In this document: positions 35,270-45,071 of the stretch, one piece after another | How the letters are laid out: every line of letters begins with the position of its first letter | Numbering within the stretch: position 1 is the first letter of the stretch | NCBI GenBank assembly: GCA_001769505.1 | Contig: MEOF01000001.1 | Span: forward strand, 1-46,015 | Direction: 5' to 3' | Source of the DNA: Bacteroidetes bacterium GWF2_33_38 | Lineage (GTDB): Bacteria > Bacteroidota > Bacteroidia > Bacteroidales > GWF2-33-38 | Length of the DNA stretch: 46,015 nucleotides | Position numbers and translations under genes: made by a program | The notes under the pieces: generated by a model | The model's database searches: none | What the model was told of the DNA's origin: nothing | What the model saw: the letters and a program-made list of their open reading frames with translations, nothing else

Positions 35270-36055
35270 TTATTGTGCTATAATTGATATTGTACGAACC
35301 GAACATGCATTAAAATAGCCTAAAGCTCCATTGCTGATGTTGGATGTAGGATTGGAAGGCGATGAAGATTGACCACCATCACGACCTGCAGTGCGAAAAT
35401 ATTCGTAAACATTTTCATCTATCGACTCAAGCCAAACCGTTACATTATCACCCGTTTCTAATTTACTGACATTACCTGCCGACATAAATGAATAACTGAT
35501 AATTTCTCCCTGATTAAGGTTATCATCAGTAACATTAAAGCCTGTCTGCCTCCCGTTGTTAATAAATTCAATCAAATGATAGTAATTACTGATATTTACA
35601 GGGTCGGTGAAATTAACGGATACTATTTTTTCATTACCGAACATATTTTTTTCAAGGTAAATACTGTCAATGTTTACAGGGTTTGGCATTGTTGAACTCG
35701 CAGTATATGTTTTTCCTTTTGATATTACCGTAAGGGTATATGTTCGTCCTGAAACTCCTTGTAAAGCAGAAGTAATATAGCTGCCCGACGATGGTTCGGT
35801 TAATATTTCCGAATTGCCATCATTATCACTAATCTCAACAATAGCACCAGTAACAGGAGAGTAAACATTAGATTCATCGAAATTTACTGTTTGTGATATT
35901 TTAACCAAATATGGACCGGACTGATCGTACACATTTCCTTCAATCACAATTTGCGGTGATGCGGAGTTTAAGTCAAGATTAATTACCTTTTGACAGGATG
36001 AAAAAACTATGATTAATACAAAGAAAGTAATCGCAATGGTTATATTATATTTCAT
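35270..36055 (-). CDS. DUF4249 lipoprotein
   Basis: A 261-aa protein with a lipoprotein signal ending VFSSCQKV, so Cys21 is lipidated. The beta-rich body has VIEGNVYDQSGPYLVKISQT, a carboxypeptidase-like domain with TGAIVEISDNDG, and VSGRTYTLTVISKGKTYTA. This is the DUF4249 family, encoded beside TonB-dependent receptors in Bacteroidota and thought to be an accessory lipoprotein of the receptor, perhaps at the cell surface. It lies 3 bp after the receptor gene. The C-terminus (YFNACSVRTISIIAQ) matches the usual end. Confidence 0.85.
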   Translation of the reverse strand: MKYNITIAITFFVLIIVFSSCQKVINLDLNSASPQIVIEGNVYDQSGPYLVKISQTVNFDESNVYSPVTGAIVEISDNDGNSEILTEPSSGSYITSALQGVSGRTYTLTVISKGKTYTASSTMPNPVNIDSIYLEKNMFGNEKIVSVNFTDPVNISNYYHLIEFINNGRQTGFNVTDDNLNQGEIISYSFMSAGNVSKLETGDNVTVWLESIDENVYEYFRTAGRDGGQSSSPSNPTSNISNGALGYFNACSVRTISIIAQ

Positions 36056-36058
36056 GAT

Positions 36059-38374
36059 TTAAAATTTAAAGTTATAAGTAATCGATGGAACAAATTTAAA
36101 TAAGGTTGTTTGAACGGCTTCGGTTTTAGAAGGATCGGACTTACTATCTCGGAATGTTATGGTATAAGCATTGTTATACCCATAAGCGTTATATAACGAG
36201 AATGTCCAACTAGATTCAAACTTATCCATCTTTTTCCTAATCCATGTAGCTCCTATGTCAAGTCGGTGATAGGCTGGCATGCGGCTGGCATTGCGTTCGG
36301 TATAATAGAATTTAGTTTCCCCATCTATTTGATATTTACCAGCTGGAAAAGTAACTGCACTTCCCGTATTGTAAACCCATGTGGCAGACAATGTCCATCG
36401 CTTACTTATTTCGTATATTCCTACAATGGAAATGTCGTGAGTCCGGTCTTGTTTTGCAGGATAATAATTTCCGTTATTAATTTCATCAAATTTACGTTCG
36501 GTACGAGACAAAGTATAACTAATCCAACCATTGAATTTCCCGTATTTTTTCTTAAACAAAAGTTCTAAGCCATAAGCCCGTCCTTTTCCGAATAGAAGTT
36601 GCGACTCGACATTATCATTAAAATTTAACTCTGCACCATTCTTATAATCAATCTGATTTTGAAGACTTTTGTAGTAAGTCTCTATTGAAAATTCATATTT
36701 ATTGTCGTTAAAATTACGATAGTACCCTAATGAGGTCTGATCGGCTATTTCGGGTTTTACATTATTGCTACTTGGAATCCATAGGTCAGTCGGATTTCCA
36801 GATGTTGAATTGGAAAGTAAATGGAGATTTTGCACATTGCGTGCATACGAGGCTTTTACTGAGCTTTTCTGATTAATGACATAGTTAAAAGTAGCACGAG
36901 GTTCAATATAAATATATGTTTTCACGAATTGACCTGAACTATATTTAGCAGTATCTAATGCGTTCCCTTTATTATCATAAGTATAAAAGTTTCCCGGACC
37001 CAACAAGCTGAATATGGTAACCCGAGAACCATATTCTATGCTGGTTTTACCAGAAAATTTATATTGATGTGAAAGATAGAAAGCATTTTCCCATGCATAC
37101 CTGTTGGTAAGATTCTTCATACTGGTATTATCAGCAGTTGTAATTGCACCCGGAATTATTTTATGGTATGTTGAATTATAACCAAATTTCAATGTGCTTT
37201 TTATTCCGGCATAATACTGAAAATCCTGTTTTATATTGTAGTCTTGTATTTGTGAAATAATATTCATTTCCGATCCCATATTAACATTTATTTTATAATC
37301 GTAATTGCTGAAAATTAGCGATGTATTGGAAAATAAACGATCGGAAAACAAATGGTTCCAGCGAATTGTTCCAGTTGCATTACCCCAATTTATACCAAAT
37401 GAACTTATTCCCAATGCATCTTTCCCAAAGTATCCCGAAAGATAAACCCTGTTTTTGTCGTTAATTCGATAATTTGCTTTTGCATTTACGTCATAGAAAA
37501 AAAGTTTCGCCTGATTCAAAGTAGTATCTTTTAAAAGTTTTAGGAACAAATCAGCATAAGTTCTCCTTGCAGAAACAATAAATGACCCTTTATCTTTAAC
37601 AATGGGCCCCTCAACCGTCAGACGTGAAGAAATAAGTCCTATGCCACCATTTACACTATACTTTTTATCGTTACCATCTTTCATTTTTATATCAATTACA
37701 GACGATAGTCTTCCGCCATATTCTGCCGGTTCATTTCCTTTGTAAACAGACATATCTTTGATAGCATCGGAATTAAATACAGAAAAGAATCCCATGAGGT
37801 GAGAGGCATTATAAACCGTGGCTTCATCTAATAATATCAAATTCTGATCAGAGGCTCCGCCCCGAACATTAAACCCGCTATTGCCTTCGCCTGCTGATTT
37901 GATACCGGGTAATAACTGAATAGTTTTTAACATATCTTTTTCGCCGAATAATACAGGGATGTTATTTATTTCCTTAATATCCATTTTTTGTAAGCCCATT
38001 TGGGTTCGGGTTACATTTTCATCATTTTTTTTGCTTGTGATTACTACTTCTTGTAATTTTTGAGAAGATTCATTGAGGGTAAAATCTAATTTTAAAGATT
38101 TATTCAGAACAATTTGCTTCGATATTGGCTCATAACCCATATACTGAGATTTGACCTCATAGTTGCCGGAAGGCAGTGTTATTGAATAAAAGCCGTAAGC
38201 ATTGGTGGAAACACCTTTCCCCGGTAATTCCTTAATCGAAACCGTTGCCCCGATAAGTTCCTCGCCTGTTTTGGCATCTCTAATAAAACCGCTTATTGTA
38301 TATTGTTGCTGAGCACGTATAGAATCAAAGAAAAGCAGAAATATAAAAATGAAATAAATACTTTTTTTTATCAT
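36059..38374 (-). CDS. TonB-dependent outer-membrane receptor
   Basis: A 771-aa receptor from the ATG at 38374; the longer frame to 38437 adds a leader with no signal peptide. Order: signal peptide (IKKSIYFIFIFLLFFDSIRAQ), a carboxypeptidase-regulatory-like domain (YTISGFIRDAKTGEELIGATV to FTLNES), a plug domain (LPGIKSAGEGNSGFNVRGG, VYKGNEPAEYGGRLSSVIDI), and a 22-strand-type barrel ending with FKFVPSITYNFKF, whose last residue is the usual Phe. With DUF4249 it forms a receptor/lipoprotein pair. The substrate is unknown. It is downstream of an RND efflux operon on the same strand, which suggests import or export linked to the same compound, or simple proximity. Confidence 0.9.
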   Translation of the reverse strand: MIKKSIYFIFIFLLFFDSIRAQQQYTISGFIRDAKTGEELIGATVSIKELPGKGVSTNAYGFYSITLPSGNYEVKSQYMGYEPISKQIVLNKSLKLDFTLNESSQKLQEVVITSKKNDENVTRTQMGLQKMDIKEINNIPVLFGEKDMLKTIQLLPGIKSAGEGNSGFNVRGGASDQNLILLDEATVYNASHLMGFFSVFNSDAIKDMSVYKGNEPAEYGGRLSSVIDIKMKDGNDKKYSVNGGIGLISSRLTVEGPIVKDKGSFIVSARRTYADLFLKLLKDTTLNQAKLFFYDVNAKANYRINDKNRVYLSGYFGKDALGISSFGINWGNATGTIRWNHLFSDRLFSNTSLIFSNYDYKINVNMGSEMNIISQIQDYNIKQDFQYYAGIKSTLKFGYNSTYHKIIPGAITTADNTSMKNLTNRYAWENAFYLSHQYKFSGKTSIEYGSRVTIFSLLGPGNFYTYDNKGNALDTAKYSSGQFVKTYIYIEPRATFNYVINQKSSVKASYARNVQNLHLLSNSTSGNPTDLWIPSSNNVKPEIADQTSLGYYRNFNDNKYEFSIETYYKSLQNQIDYKNGAELNFNDNVESQLLFGKGRAYGLELLFKKKYGKFNGWISYTLSRTERKFDEINNGNYYPAKQDRTHDISIVGIYEISKRWTLSATWVYNTGSAVTFPAGKYQIDGETKFYYTERNASRMPAYHRLDIGATWIRKKMDKFESSWTFSLYNAYGYNNAYTITFRDSKSDPSKTEAVQTTLFKFVPSITYNFKF

Positions 38375-38465
38375 TATGGTTTTATTAATATTATAACAAA
38401 ACCTATAAATCAGAATATTATTGTAAATTAAATGCATCTTATATTAATATATATTCTTATTTTTT

Positions 38466-41400
38466 TCATTCATGACTTTCTACAGCAATAATTTTATTTT
38501 TCCGTGAAAATATTTTTTTAAATTTCTCTTTGTATTTTTCCATACTCATGTATACTGAAGGCACCAAAACTAATGTTAAAAACAAAGAGCTTGTTAGACC
38601 GCCAATAATAACCCATGCTAAACCATTTTTGCTTTCGGCACTTGCACCCGAAGCAAGAGCTATGGGAAGCATACCAAAAATCATTGAAAACGTTGTCATA
38701 AGAATGGGTCTTAATCTTTCTTTACCTGCTTCTATTAAGGCATCTTTGACAGTAAGACCATTTTCCCTGAATTTATTCGCAAAATCAACAATCAATATTG
38801 CATTTTTGCAAACAAGCCCAATTAGCATTATCATTCCCACCATTGAGAAAATAGTTAGAGATTCTCCCGAAAGTGCCAATGCAAACAAAGCTCCTATTAT
38901 TGCCACTGGTATTGAAAACAAAACGACAAAAGGATATAGATAAGAATTGTAAAGTGCAACCATTACTAGATATACAAAAATCAATGCAGCAGCAATAGCC
39001 ATGAACAAACTGCTGAATGCGTCAGCCTGTCTTTCCATTTGACCTTTATAGTCAATGGTAATTTCAGGAGAATGTATTTTTTCTTTTATTGCATTTTTTA
39101 TTTCATCACCAACGGTTCCAACCGGACGACCATAGACCGAACATTTTACTGTAAGAGAGGAGATTCTGTCGAATCTTTCAAGTTTATTTGGCCCCAATGA
39201 CTGAGTAATGGTCGCAAAGTTTTTTAATTCAACGACTTTCCCCTGATTATTTATAAATGTGAGAGAACCTACGTCGTCAATTTTCTTACGGTTGAATTGG
39301 TCGAACCGAACATTGATATCAAAATCATCGTCACCATCGGAATATTGCAGGTCAGTATTTCCTGCTAATGCTAGGCTTAGAGTACTTCCAACCTGTTGAA
39401 CATGAAGGCTCAATTGCTCCATTTTTTCTCTGTCGAGTTTAATTTGCAATTCAGGCTTGCTTTTATCAATGGATAATTTTACATCATTTGTGCCTGGTAT
39501 TTGTTTTATGACATTAATTACACTATCGCCTATCTCAAACAGCTTAATCATATCAGGACCCCTTAATAATATTTGTATAGGTGCATCATCTGCGTTTCCC
39601 ATCATGGAGGAAGGAGTGGCACTGACTTTCAACCCGGGAATTTCCTGAACTTCTTTTTTTATCATAGCCGCAAACTCGCTAACAGAAATAGATCGCTGAT
39701 CTTTCTGTACTAGATTAACTGTAATTTCACTCTTGTTATTTACTCCACTACCTGATCCAAAATCAGAACTTGAATACCCAATGTTCGAATACACTTTAAC
39801 AACCTCTGGTTTTTTAAGCAATAGATTCTCTACTTTTTGTGTTAGCTGTGTTGTCTGGTAGACAGTATTTTGTGGCTCGCCTTCAAGCTTAACAATAAAT
39901 TCACCTTGATCGCCATCATTCATAAATGCAGTACCTACCAAGCCCATTCCAACAAGGGAAAACGAAATTATGATTAATACGGTTACCATTAGATATACGG
40001 CTTTTCTCTTATTTAGAGACCATTGAAGAATTCTTTCGTAATATTTTACAATTTTATTGTATATATATTCCACCCAAATTGAAAACTTTCCGATAATGGA
40101 TTTTTTTGTATTATTTTGTATTTTGCTGAAACGGGAGGCTAATAAAGGTGTAACAGTGAACGAAACTATAAGGCTCATTAAGGTTGCAAATACAATAACC
40201 AGAGAAAACTCCCTTAGCATGTTTCCAATCATACCTGTCACTAAAGATAAGGGTAGGAAAACTACTACATCAACAAGGGTTATTGCTATTGCGGTAAAAC
40301 CAATTTCATTTCTGCCATCAAGAGCTGCTTTTCGTTTATCTTTCCCCATTTCGAGATGACGGTATATATTTTCCAAAACCACAATTGAATCATCAACCAA
40401 AATGCCAATCAGCAAAGATAGAGCCATTAAGGTGAGCATGTTGAGTGAAAAATTAAAAATATACATTGCTATGAAAACCGAAATGATTGAAGCAGGAATA
40501 GAAATTAAAACGATTAATGAGTTTCTAATGCTATGTAGGAAAATAAACATAACAAATGCAACAAGTAATATGGCAAAACCTAAATCTTCAATTACTGCAT
40601 TAGCTGAAGCTAAGGTATATGTCGAGTTGTCGGAGGCAATATCAAACTTTAGTTGATAGTTGGAATACTGATTTTCGATTAACTTTAATTGTTCTTTTAC
40701 CCTTTTACAAACATCAACTGTATTAGCGTCTGTTTGTTTCTGAATAATAATACCAATAGAATTTTTACCATTGATTTTATTCAAATTTGTTTGTTCTGTA
40801 ATACCATCAACAATTTCTGCAATATCTGATAATTTGATACTACTGCCAGAGATAGTTCTTGAAACAGTAATATTTCGTAACTCGTCTAAAGATTTTATTT
40901 TTCCTAATAATCTTACTGTATACTGCTTAACATTGCTTTCGATTTTTCCGGTCGGCATTTCAATGTTTGAATTATAAATTGCCTGATAAATTTGGCTGAT
41001 TGTAATCTTGTATGCGTCAAGTTTTGTTTTATTTATGTTAATTTTAATTTCTCTTTCATTACCTCCAATTAGCGAAACCTGACCTACACCATTAAGTTTT
41101 GAAAGTTGCGACTTGATTTGGTTCTCAGTTAGTAAATACAATTTTGTAGGAGCTATTTTGGCTGTTACCCCAAGTTTAATTACAGGCATTTCATCGGAAG
41201 AGAATTTGTTAATTGATGGAGACTTTACACCTGTTGGAAGATTTGCCACCATTGCATTGATTTTACGTTGGGCATCTTGTACAGCTAAATTAGCGTCAGC
41301 ACTCGATTCCAATTCGATAGAAATAGAGGATAGCCCTTCTTGAGAAGTTGATTGCATACTTTTTACATTCTCTAATGAAGATAGAGCATCTTCTAATTCT

Positions 41401-41594
41401 TTTGTAACAGAACTTTCCACCTCATTTGCTGATGCTCCGGGATAAGTTGTTACGATGCTGAGCGCAGGGAAACTAAGTTTAGGAATTAGTTCGTAGTTTA
41501 ATTTTGTATAACATGTTATTCCAAGAATAGCCAAGACAGTAAAAATAACTACTACCAGCGTTGGTCTTTTTATCGCAATTTCAGTGATTGACAT
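38466..41594 (-). CDS. RND-family efflux permease (HAE1/AcrB-like)
   Basis: A 1042-aa inner-membrane proton antiporter. The N-terminal helix is SITEIAIKRPTLVVVIFTVLA. The proton-relay pair is D401-D402 in LLIGILVDDSIVVLENIYRH, in the usual position. It has two large periplasmic loops and twelve helices in the standard arrangement, ending RKNKIIAVESHE. It exports drugs or other hydrophobic compounds with the adaptor and TolC proteins encoded just upstream. It begins 12 bp after the adaptor gene. Full length; no lesions. Confidence 0.95.
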   Translation of the reverse strand: MSITEIAIKRPTLVVVIFTVLAILGITCYTKLNYELIPKLSFPALSIVTTYPGASANEVESSVTKELEDALSSLENVKSMQSTSQEGLSSISIELESSADANLAVQDAQRKINAMVANLPTGVKSPSINKFSSDEMPVIKLGVTAKIAPTKLYLLTENQIKSQLSKLNGVGQVSLIGGNEREIKININKTKLDAYKITISQIYQAIYNSNIEMPTGKIESNVKQYTVRLLGKIKSLDELRNITVSRTISGSSIKLSDIAEIVDGITEQTNLNKINGKNSIGIIIQKQTDANTVDVCKRVKEQLKLIENQYSNYQLKFDIASDNSTYTLASANAVIEDLGFAILLVAFVMFIFLHSIRNSLIVLISIPASIISVFIAMYIFNFSLNMLTLMALSLLIGILVDDSIVVLENIYRHLEMGKDKRKAALDGRNEIGFTAIAITLVDVVVFLPLSLVTGMIGNMLREFSLVIVFATLMSLIVSFTVTPLLASRFSKIQNNTKKSIIGKFSIWVEYIYNKIVKYYERILQWSLNKRKAVYLMVTVLIIISFSLVGMGLVGTAFMNDGDQGEFIVKLEGEPQNTVYQTTQLTQKVENLLLKKPEVVKVYSNIGYSSSDFGSGSGVNNKSEITVNLVQKDQRSISVSEFAAMIKKEVQEIPGLKVSATPSSMMGNADDAPIQILLRGPDMIKLFEIGDSVINVIKQIPGTNDVKLSIDKSKPELQIKLDREKMEQLSLHVQQVGSTLSLALAGNTDLQYSDGDDDFDINVRFDQFNRKKIDDVGSLTFINNQGKVVELKNFATITQSLGPNKLERFDRISSLTVKCSVYGRPVGTVGDEIKNAIKEKIHSPEITIDYKGQMERQADAFSSLFMAIAAALIFVYLVMVALYNSYLYPFVVLFSIPVAIIGALFALALSGESLTIFSMVGMIMLIGLVCKNAILIVDFANKFRENGLTVKDALIEAGKERLRPILMTTFSMIFGMLPIALASGASAESKNGLAWVIIGGLTSSLFLTLVLVPSVYMSMEKYKEKFKKIFSRKNKIIAVESHE

Positions 41595-41606
41595 AAATGT
41601 TGTTTA

Positions 41607-42659
41607 TTAATTTACAATTTTAATGGCCTTGTTTTCGGATAGATTTATCTGACCAGTTACAATTATTTTTTCGCCTTCCTTTAAACCAGAAATAACCTTT
41701 ATATATTTATCGTTCCCGTTTCCTACAACAATCTTTTTAACTATGGCTTTGTTGTTTTCTGCAACATATACTGAGGCTTCAGTTATACTACCCAATAGAG
41801 ATTCGCGTGGGATGTATAATGCTTCTGCTGTAACAGGAAGTTTAATCATAACATTCGCAAAAGTTCCTGATTTTAAAGGATATTTTGAATTATTCGGAAT
41901 TATAATTTCAACAGGATAATTATGAGAATCGTCACCTTGAGAACTTATAAAACTAATATTACCTTCGAATGTTACTCCGGGATAAACATCTGTTGAAATG
42001 GTTGCTTTGTCATTTAATCTTAGTTGATATACATTGGCTTCGGAAACATTTAATTTGATTTTAAGTCTCGAAATATCAACGATTGTAACAATAGGGCTTC
42101 CAATATTGATAAATTCACCTTCTTCGACCAGTTTCTTGATAATAATGCCACTTATTGGAGATGCAATGGTCGCATAAGAAAGCTGTTTTTCGGCTTGCTC
42201 TAATTGTATCTCAGCATTGTCAAATAAATTTTGAGCTTCATTTAATTGCTGTTCGGTTACAGTACCTCCTTTGTAAAGATTATTATACCTTTCCAAATCT
42301 TTTTTAAGTTTTGCAACACTTATGCTAGCTGTTTGAACAGCAAGCTTTTTTAGTTTATCATCAATGGTTGCAATAATATTCCCTTTTGATTTTTCTTGAC
42401 CAAGTGCAGCATTCATTGAAGTAATTGTCCCCTGTGCTTCCGCGGCAATATCTACTTCAGAATATGCCTCCATATAACCTGTCAATTGCAAACTATCGGT
42501 TATTGACATTTTTAGAACAGGAGAAACATTTACAGACACATAAGCCAAATCGGTGCTTACATCTTTGCTTGCATTTATTTTTTTGTAGTTAATTGACAGT
42601 CTGAATGCTACAAGTGCCACTACAGCCAAAGCAATGACGATGATAATGATTTTTTTCAT
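41607..42659 (-). CDS. RND efflux periplasmic adaptor (HlyD/MFP family)
   Basis: A 350-aa adaptor with an N-terminal membrane anchor (KKIIIIVIALAVVALVAFRL). The lipoyl-type half-motifs are AEAQGTITSMNAALGQ and YATIASPISGIIIKK, separated by a coiled coil (LKKDLERYNNLYKGGTVTEQQ). The beta-barrel and membrane-proximal parts follow, ending LSENKAIKIVN. It bridges the RND pump and the TolC-like protein. It lies 8 bp after the TolC gene and 12 bp before the pump. Confidence 0.94.
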   Translation of the reverse strand: MKKIIIIVIALAVVALVAFRLSINYKKINASKDVSTDLAYVSVNVSPVLKMSITDSLQLTGYMEAYSEVDIAAEAQGTITSMNAALGQEKSKGNIIATIDDKLKKLAVQTASISVAKLKKDLERYNNLYKGGTVTEQQLNEAQNLFDNAEIQLEQAEKQLSYATIASPISGIIIKKLVEEGEFINIGSPIVTIVDISRLKIKLNVSEANVYQLRLNDKATISTDVYPGVTFEGNISFISSQGDDSHNYPVEIIIPNNSKYPLKSGTFANVMIKLPVTAEALYIPRESLLGSITEASVYVAENNKAIVKKIVVGNGNDKYIKVISGLKEGEKIIVTGQINLSENKAIKIVN

Positions 42660-42667
42660 TGTTGTAA

Positions 42668-44032
42668 TTATTTTAAATTATTGATGAAACTCGTTAAAGA
42701 GCCCTTGGCTTTTTCAAGCTCAATAAGCGCAATATACAGGTTAAGAAGTTTATTAAAATATGTGTTTTGGGCGACCATATATGAACTTTCTGACTGAATA
42801 AGGTCGAGTGTAGAACCAGTGCCTTGCTGATATTCCAGTTGTGTGTTTTTATATACGCTTTCGGCTAAATCAAGATTTTCTTTTTCTCTATTAATATTGT
42901 CTAATGCATTTTTATATTGCATTTCATAATTGGAAATATCAACTTTAATTGTCTGCTCTGCAAATAAAAGGTTTTCGTTTGCTATTTTTATGTTAATTTT
43001 TGATTGAGCCAGCCTTGAATTTCGCTGTAAACCATCGAAAATTGGAATAGTAAGCTTAATACCAATACCCGAACTTGGATACCAATCTTTATCAGCATCA
43101 AAAAAAGTAAATTCCTGACGCATTGCATTAAAGTTGTAATTTCCAAAGAAAGACAGAGAAGGCATAAATGCTGAGACCTTTGTTCTCTTATCCATTTGCA
43201 TTAAAGATAGGTTTGCCTTTTTTAATTGATAATCAAAAACATTATCTATCTGGAATTTAGTTAAAGTATCCGATATAAAAATATCCCAGCTTTCATCAAT
43301 TGTTGTGTCGGTTAAAACTATAGTGCTATCCATTGGCATTCCCATATTGTATTTAAGTGTATTTAAAGACTGGGAATAACTTAATTCTGCTTGTTCTAAT
43401 TGAGATGTCGTATTGTTATAGCTTACCCTGATTTTATCTACATCAATTTTTTTTGCCATTCCATTATGATATTTTAATTCAATAGAATTTAATGATTTTT
43501 CAGAGGCAAGAAGGGTTGACTTTAGTACATTAATCTGCATTTGAATAATTAAAGCTTGATAATAAACCAAACTGATATTATATGCAGTGTGTTCGCTTGT
43601 TTTTTGTTGGTTGAGTTCTGAAATATTATTGTTGATTTTTGCAGTTTTTATCATTAAAAGACTGGTGGGATCATATAGTTTTTGTGTTAATTGAACTCCT
43701 CCCGACATGCTGTATTTGTTCCCAAATTTTACAGGAAAGTATGTCCCAGGAGTTCCTCCCATCATTTCGGCTGGCATAAGCTGAGTTGTAAGTTTTAAAT
43801 TGTCATCTAACTCACCAGACACATTGATTTGAGGAAGATAATTCCCTAGTTGCTCGGTAATCTTTTTCTGAGAAATATCTACATTGTAATTGGCAATTTT
43901 AATATTGCTATTGTTAGACAGAGAATAACTAATACACTCTTTGAGTGTTAGTGGCTTTTGGGCAAAGGCGGAAACATCTGCCAGTAAAAATGACAGAATA
44001 AACATTCCTACCAATTTCTTTTTTAATTTCAT
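42668..44032 (-). CDS. TolC-family outer-membrane efflux protein
   Basis: A 454-aa protein from the ATG at 44032; the frame extends to 44050 only by a TTG. A signal peptide (KLKKKLVGMFILSFLLADVSAFAQ) is followed by the duplicated helical OEP repeats of TolC, with SSLNSIELKYHNGMAKKIDV-type and YKNTQLEYQQGTGSTLDLIQ helices visible. It forms the outer-membrane exit duct for the RND pump. It is second in the marR-tolC-adaptor-pump operon, 53 bp after the regulator. Confidence 0.92.
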   Translation of the reverse strand: MKLKKKLVGMFILSFLLADVSAFAQKPLTLKECISYSLSNNSNIKIANYNVDISQKKITEQLGNYLPQINVSGELDDNLKLTTQLMPAEMMGGTPGTYFPVKFGNKYSMSGGVQLTQKLYDPTSLLMIKTAKINNNISELNQQKTSEHTAYNISLVYYQALIIQMQINVLKSTLLASEKSLNSIELKYHNGMAKKIDVDKIRVSYNNTTSQLEQAELSYSQSLNTLKYNMGMPMDSTIVLTDTTIDESWDIFISDTLTKFQIDNVFDYQLKKANLSLMQMDKRTKVSAFMPSLSFFGNYNFNAMRQEFTFFDADKDWYPSSGIGIKLTIPIFDGLQRNSRLAQSKINIKIANENLLFAEQTIKVDISNYEMQYKNALDNINREKENLDLAESVYKNTQLEYQQGTGSTLDLIQSESSYMVAQNTYFNKLLNLYIALIELEKAKGSLTSFINNLK

Positions 44033-44085
44033 AATCGTATTGTTTATCAATTATTGACTATATCAACTATCTGTTTAAAAAAATA

Positions 44086-44526
44086 TTACAATTTTTCGGC
44101 CCTGCTCCTAATATGATTAATTACTTTGTAAAAGGTATCTAAATCAGATTTAGAAAGCCCTTGTTGCAGTTCTTCCATCAATTCAAATTCTATTTTCAGG
44201 CATTGTTCTAAAACTTTTTCTCCTTTTTTTGTTACCATTAGAAAATTCTTTCTCCTGTCATTAGTGTCAACAACTCTTCTGACCAATTCTTTTTCTTCCA
44301 ATGTGTCAATTATTCTCAATATGGCAGATTTATCTTTTCCCATCATTTCGGCCATGTCTTTTTGTATTACATCTTCTTCTTTCATACTTATAGCATGAAG
44401 CAGCCCAAATTGCTCAATAGTAAGTTTGACATCCGCTTGCTCACCAGTACGTTTTTTTAGCACACGGAACATCATGTGCATCATTCTTCCTACTATCATT
44501 CCAATAGGTAAACTCTGCTTTTCCAT
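44086..44526 (-). CDS. MarR-family transcriptional regulator
   Basis: A 146-aa winged-helix regulator from the ATG at 44526; the upstream frame to 44580 runs through the promoter. The DNA-binding helix is in QKDMAEMMGKDKSAILRIIDTLEEKELV and the wing carries the conserved DTNDRRKNFLMVTKKGE. MarR proteins repress efflux genes until a ligand binds. It is first in the operon of the RND pump and is probably autoregulated through a palindrome in its promoter. Confidence 0.92.
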   Translation of the reverse strand: MEKQSLPIGMIVGRMMHMMFRVLKKRTGEQADVKLTIEQFGLLHAISMKEEDVIQKDMAEMMGKDKSAILRIIDTLEEKELVRRVVDTNDRRKNFLMVTKKGEKVLEQCLKIEFELMEELQQGLSKSDLDTFYKVINHIRSRAEKL

Positions 44527-44548
44527 TTTATAAAAATTTAAGACGGCA

Positions 44549-44580
44549 CAAAGATAAAAACAATTAATTGATATATGCAA
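44549..44580 (-). promoter_or_regulatory. marR-efflux operon promoter with possible operator
   Basis: On the minus strand TTG (44578-44580), a 21-base spacer and TATCTTTG (44549-44556) give a full consensus match. The spacer contains the palindrome CAATTAATTG (44561-44570), a plausible half of a MarR site. Confidence 0.65.
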
Positions 44581-44647
44581 CTATTATTTGAAAAATATTT
44601 TTTCGGTGTCTGTATACTCTGGAGCGGTGGGAAATTGCAGCTCTTTT

Positions 44648-44686
44648 GCAAGCCTTTGGTTTGAGTGTTGGCTTGGGCGGGCTTGC
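44648..44686. repeat. GCAAGCC/GGCTTGC inverted repeat
   Basis: GCAAGCC (44648-44654) and GGCTTGC (44680-44686) form arms around a GT-rich loop, 14 bases before palindromic repeat copy 3. It is part of the gene-free stretch 44581-44826, in which I see only this inverted repeat and the palindrome. Confidence 0.4.
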
Positions 44687-44700
44687 AAATGTGCTGCTGG

Positions 44701-44834
44701 TGGCTAACGATTCAGTGCAGAACTAGTAGGGCGAATGAAACTTCCCGACCTGTCAAGTTGAACTGCGATTTCAAAGTTTTCATAAGTGTCAAAGAGTGCC
44801 CGACGCCCTATTAGTTTTGAACGGTGTTAGCCAC
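44701..44834 (-). repeat. Imperfect palindromic attC-like repeat, copy 3
   Basis: It is bounded by TGGCTAACG and GTGTTAGCCA, which pair as outer arms. Inner arms (AGTAGGGCG with CGCCCTATTAGT) pair imperfectly. On the minus strand it shares TTCAACTTGACAGG and the closing ATCGTTA with copy 1, and TCGTTAGC with copy 2. It is more divergent than the other two. The stop codon of the broken gene to its right (TAA at 44827) lies inside its outer arm. Confidence 0.65.
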
Positions 44835-45071
44835 AGTTTATTTTTCTGTCTGTATACCAAGTACGTGTCCTAATAATAAATTCGGAAATAATTTCTTTGT
44901 TTTTTGTAATATCATTTTCTGCCAACCATTTTGTCCAAGTAGTTGATAGTATTTCAAATAATTCATTGTCTTTTGACTTTAAAAACTCAAAATGAGTCTC
45001 TATTTCGTTGTCAAATAAACCACTTCTACAGTCGACACTAGAAAAATAAGTTGATATAAAATATGAAATAC
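44827..45071 (-). pseudogene. C-terminal gene fragment cut by the IS982-family insertion
   Basis: On the minus strand an open frame runs leftward from the IS edge (near 45071) to TAA at 44827, about 80 residues. It includes ISYFISTYFSSVDCRSGLF, NELFEILSTTWTKWLAEND and RTRTWYTDRKINCG, and has the amino-acid mix of a real protein. No start codon for it lies in the window. Its 5' part was presumably separated by the IS. The exact right border is uncertain by 30 bases or so. The family is not recognised. Confidence 0.55.
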
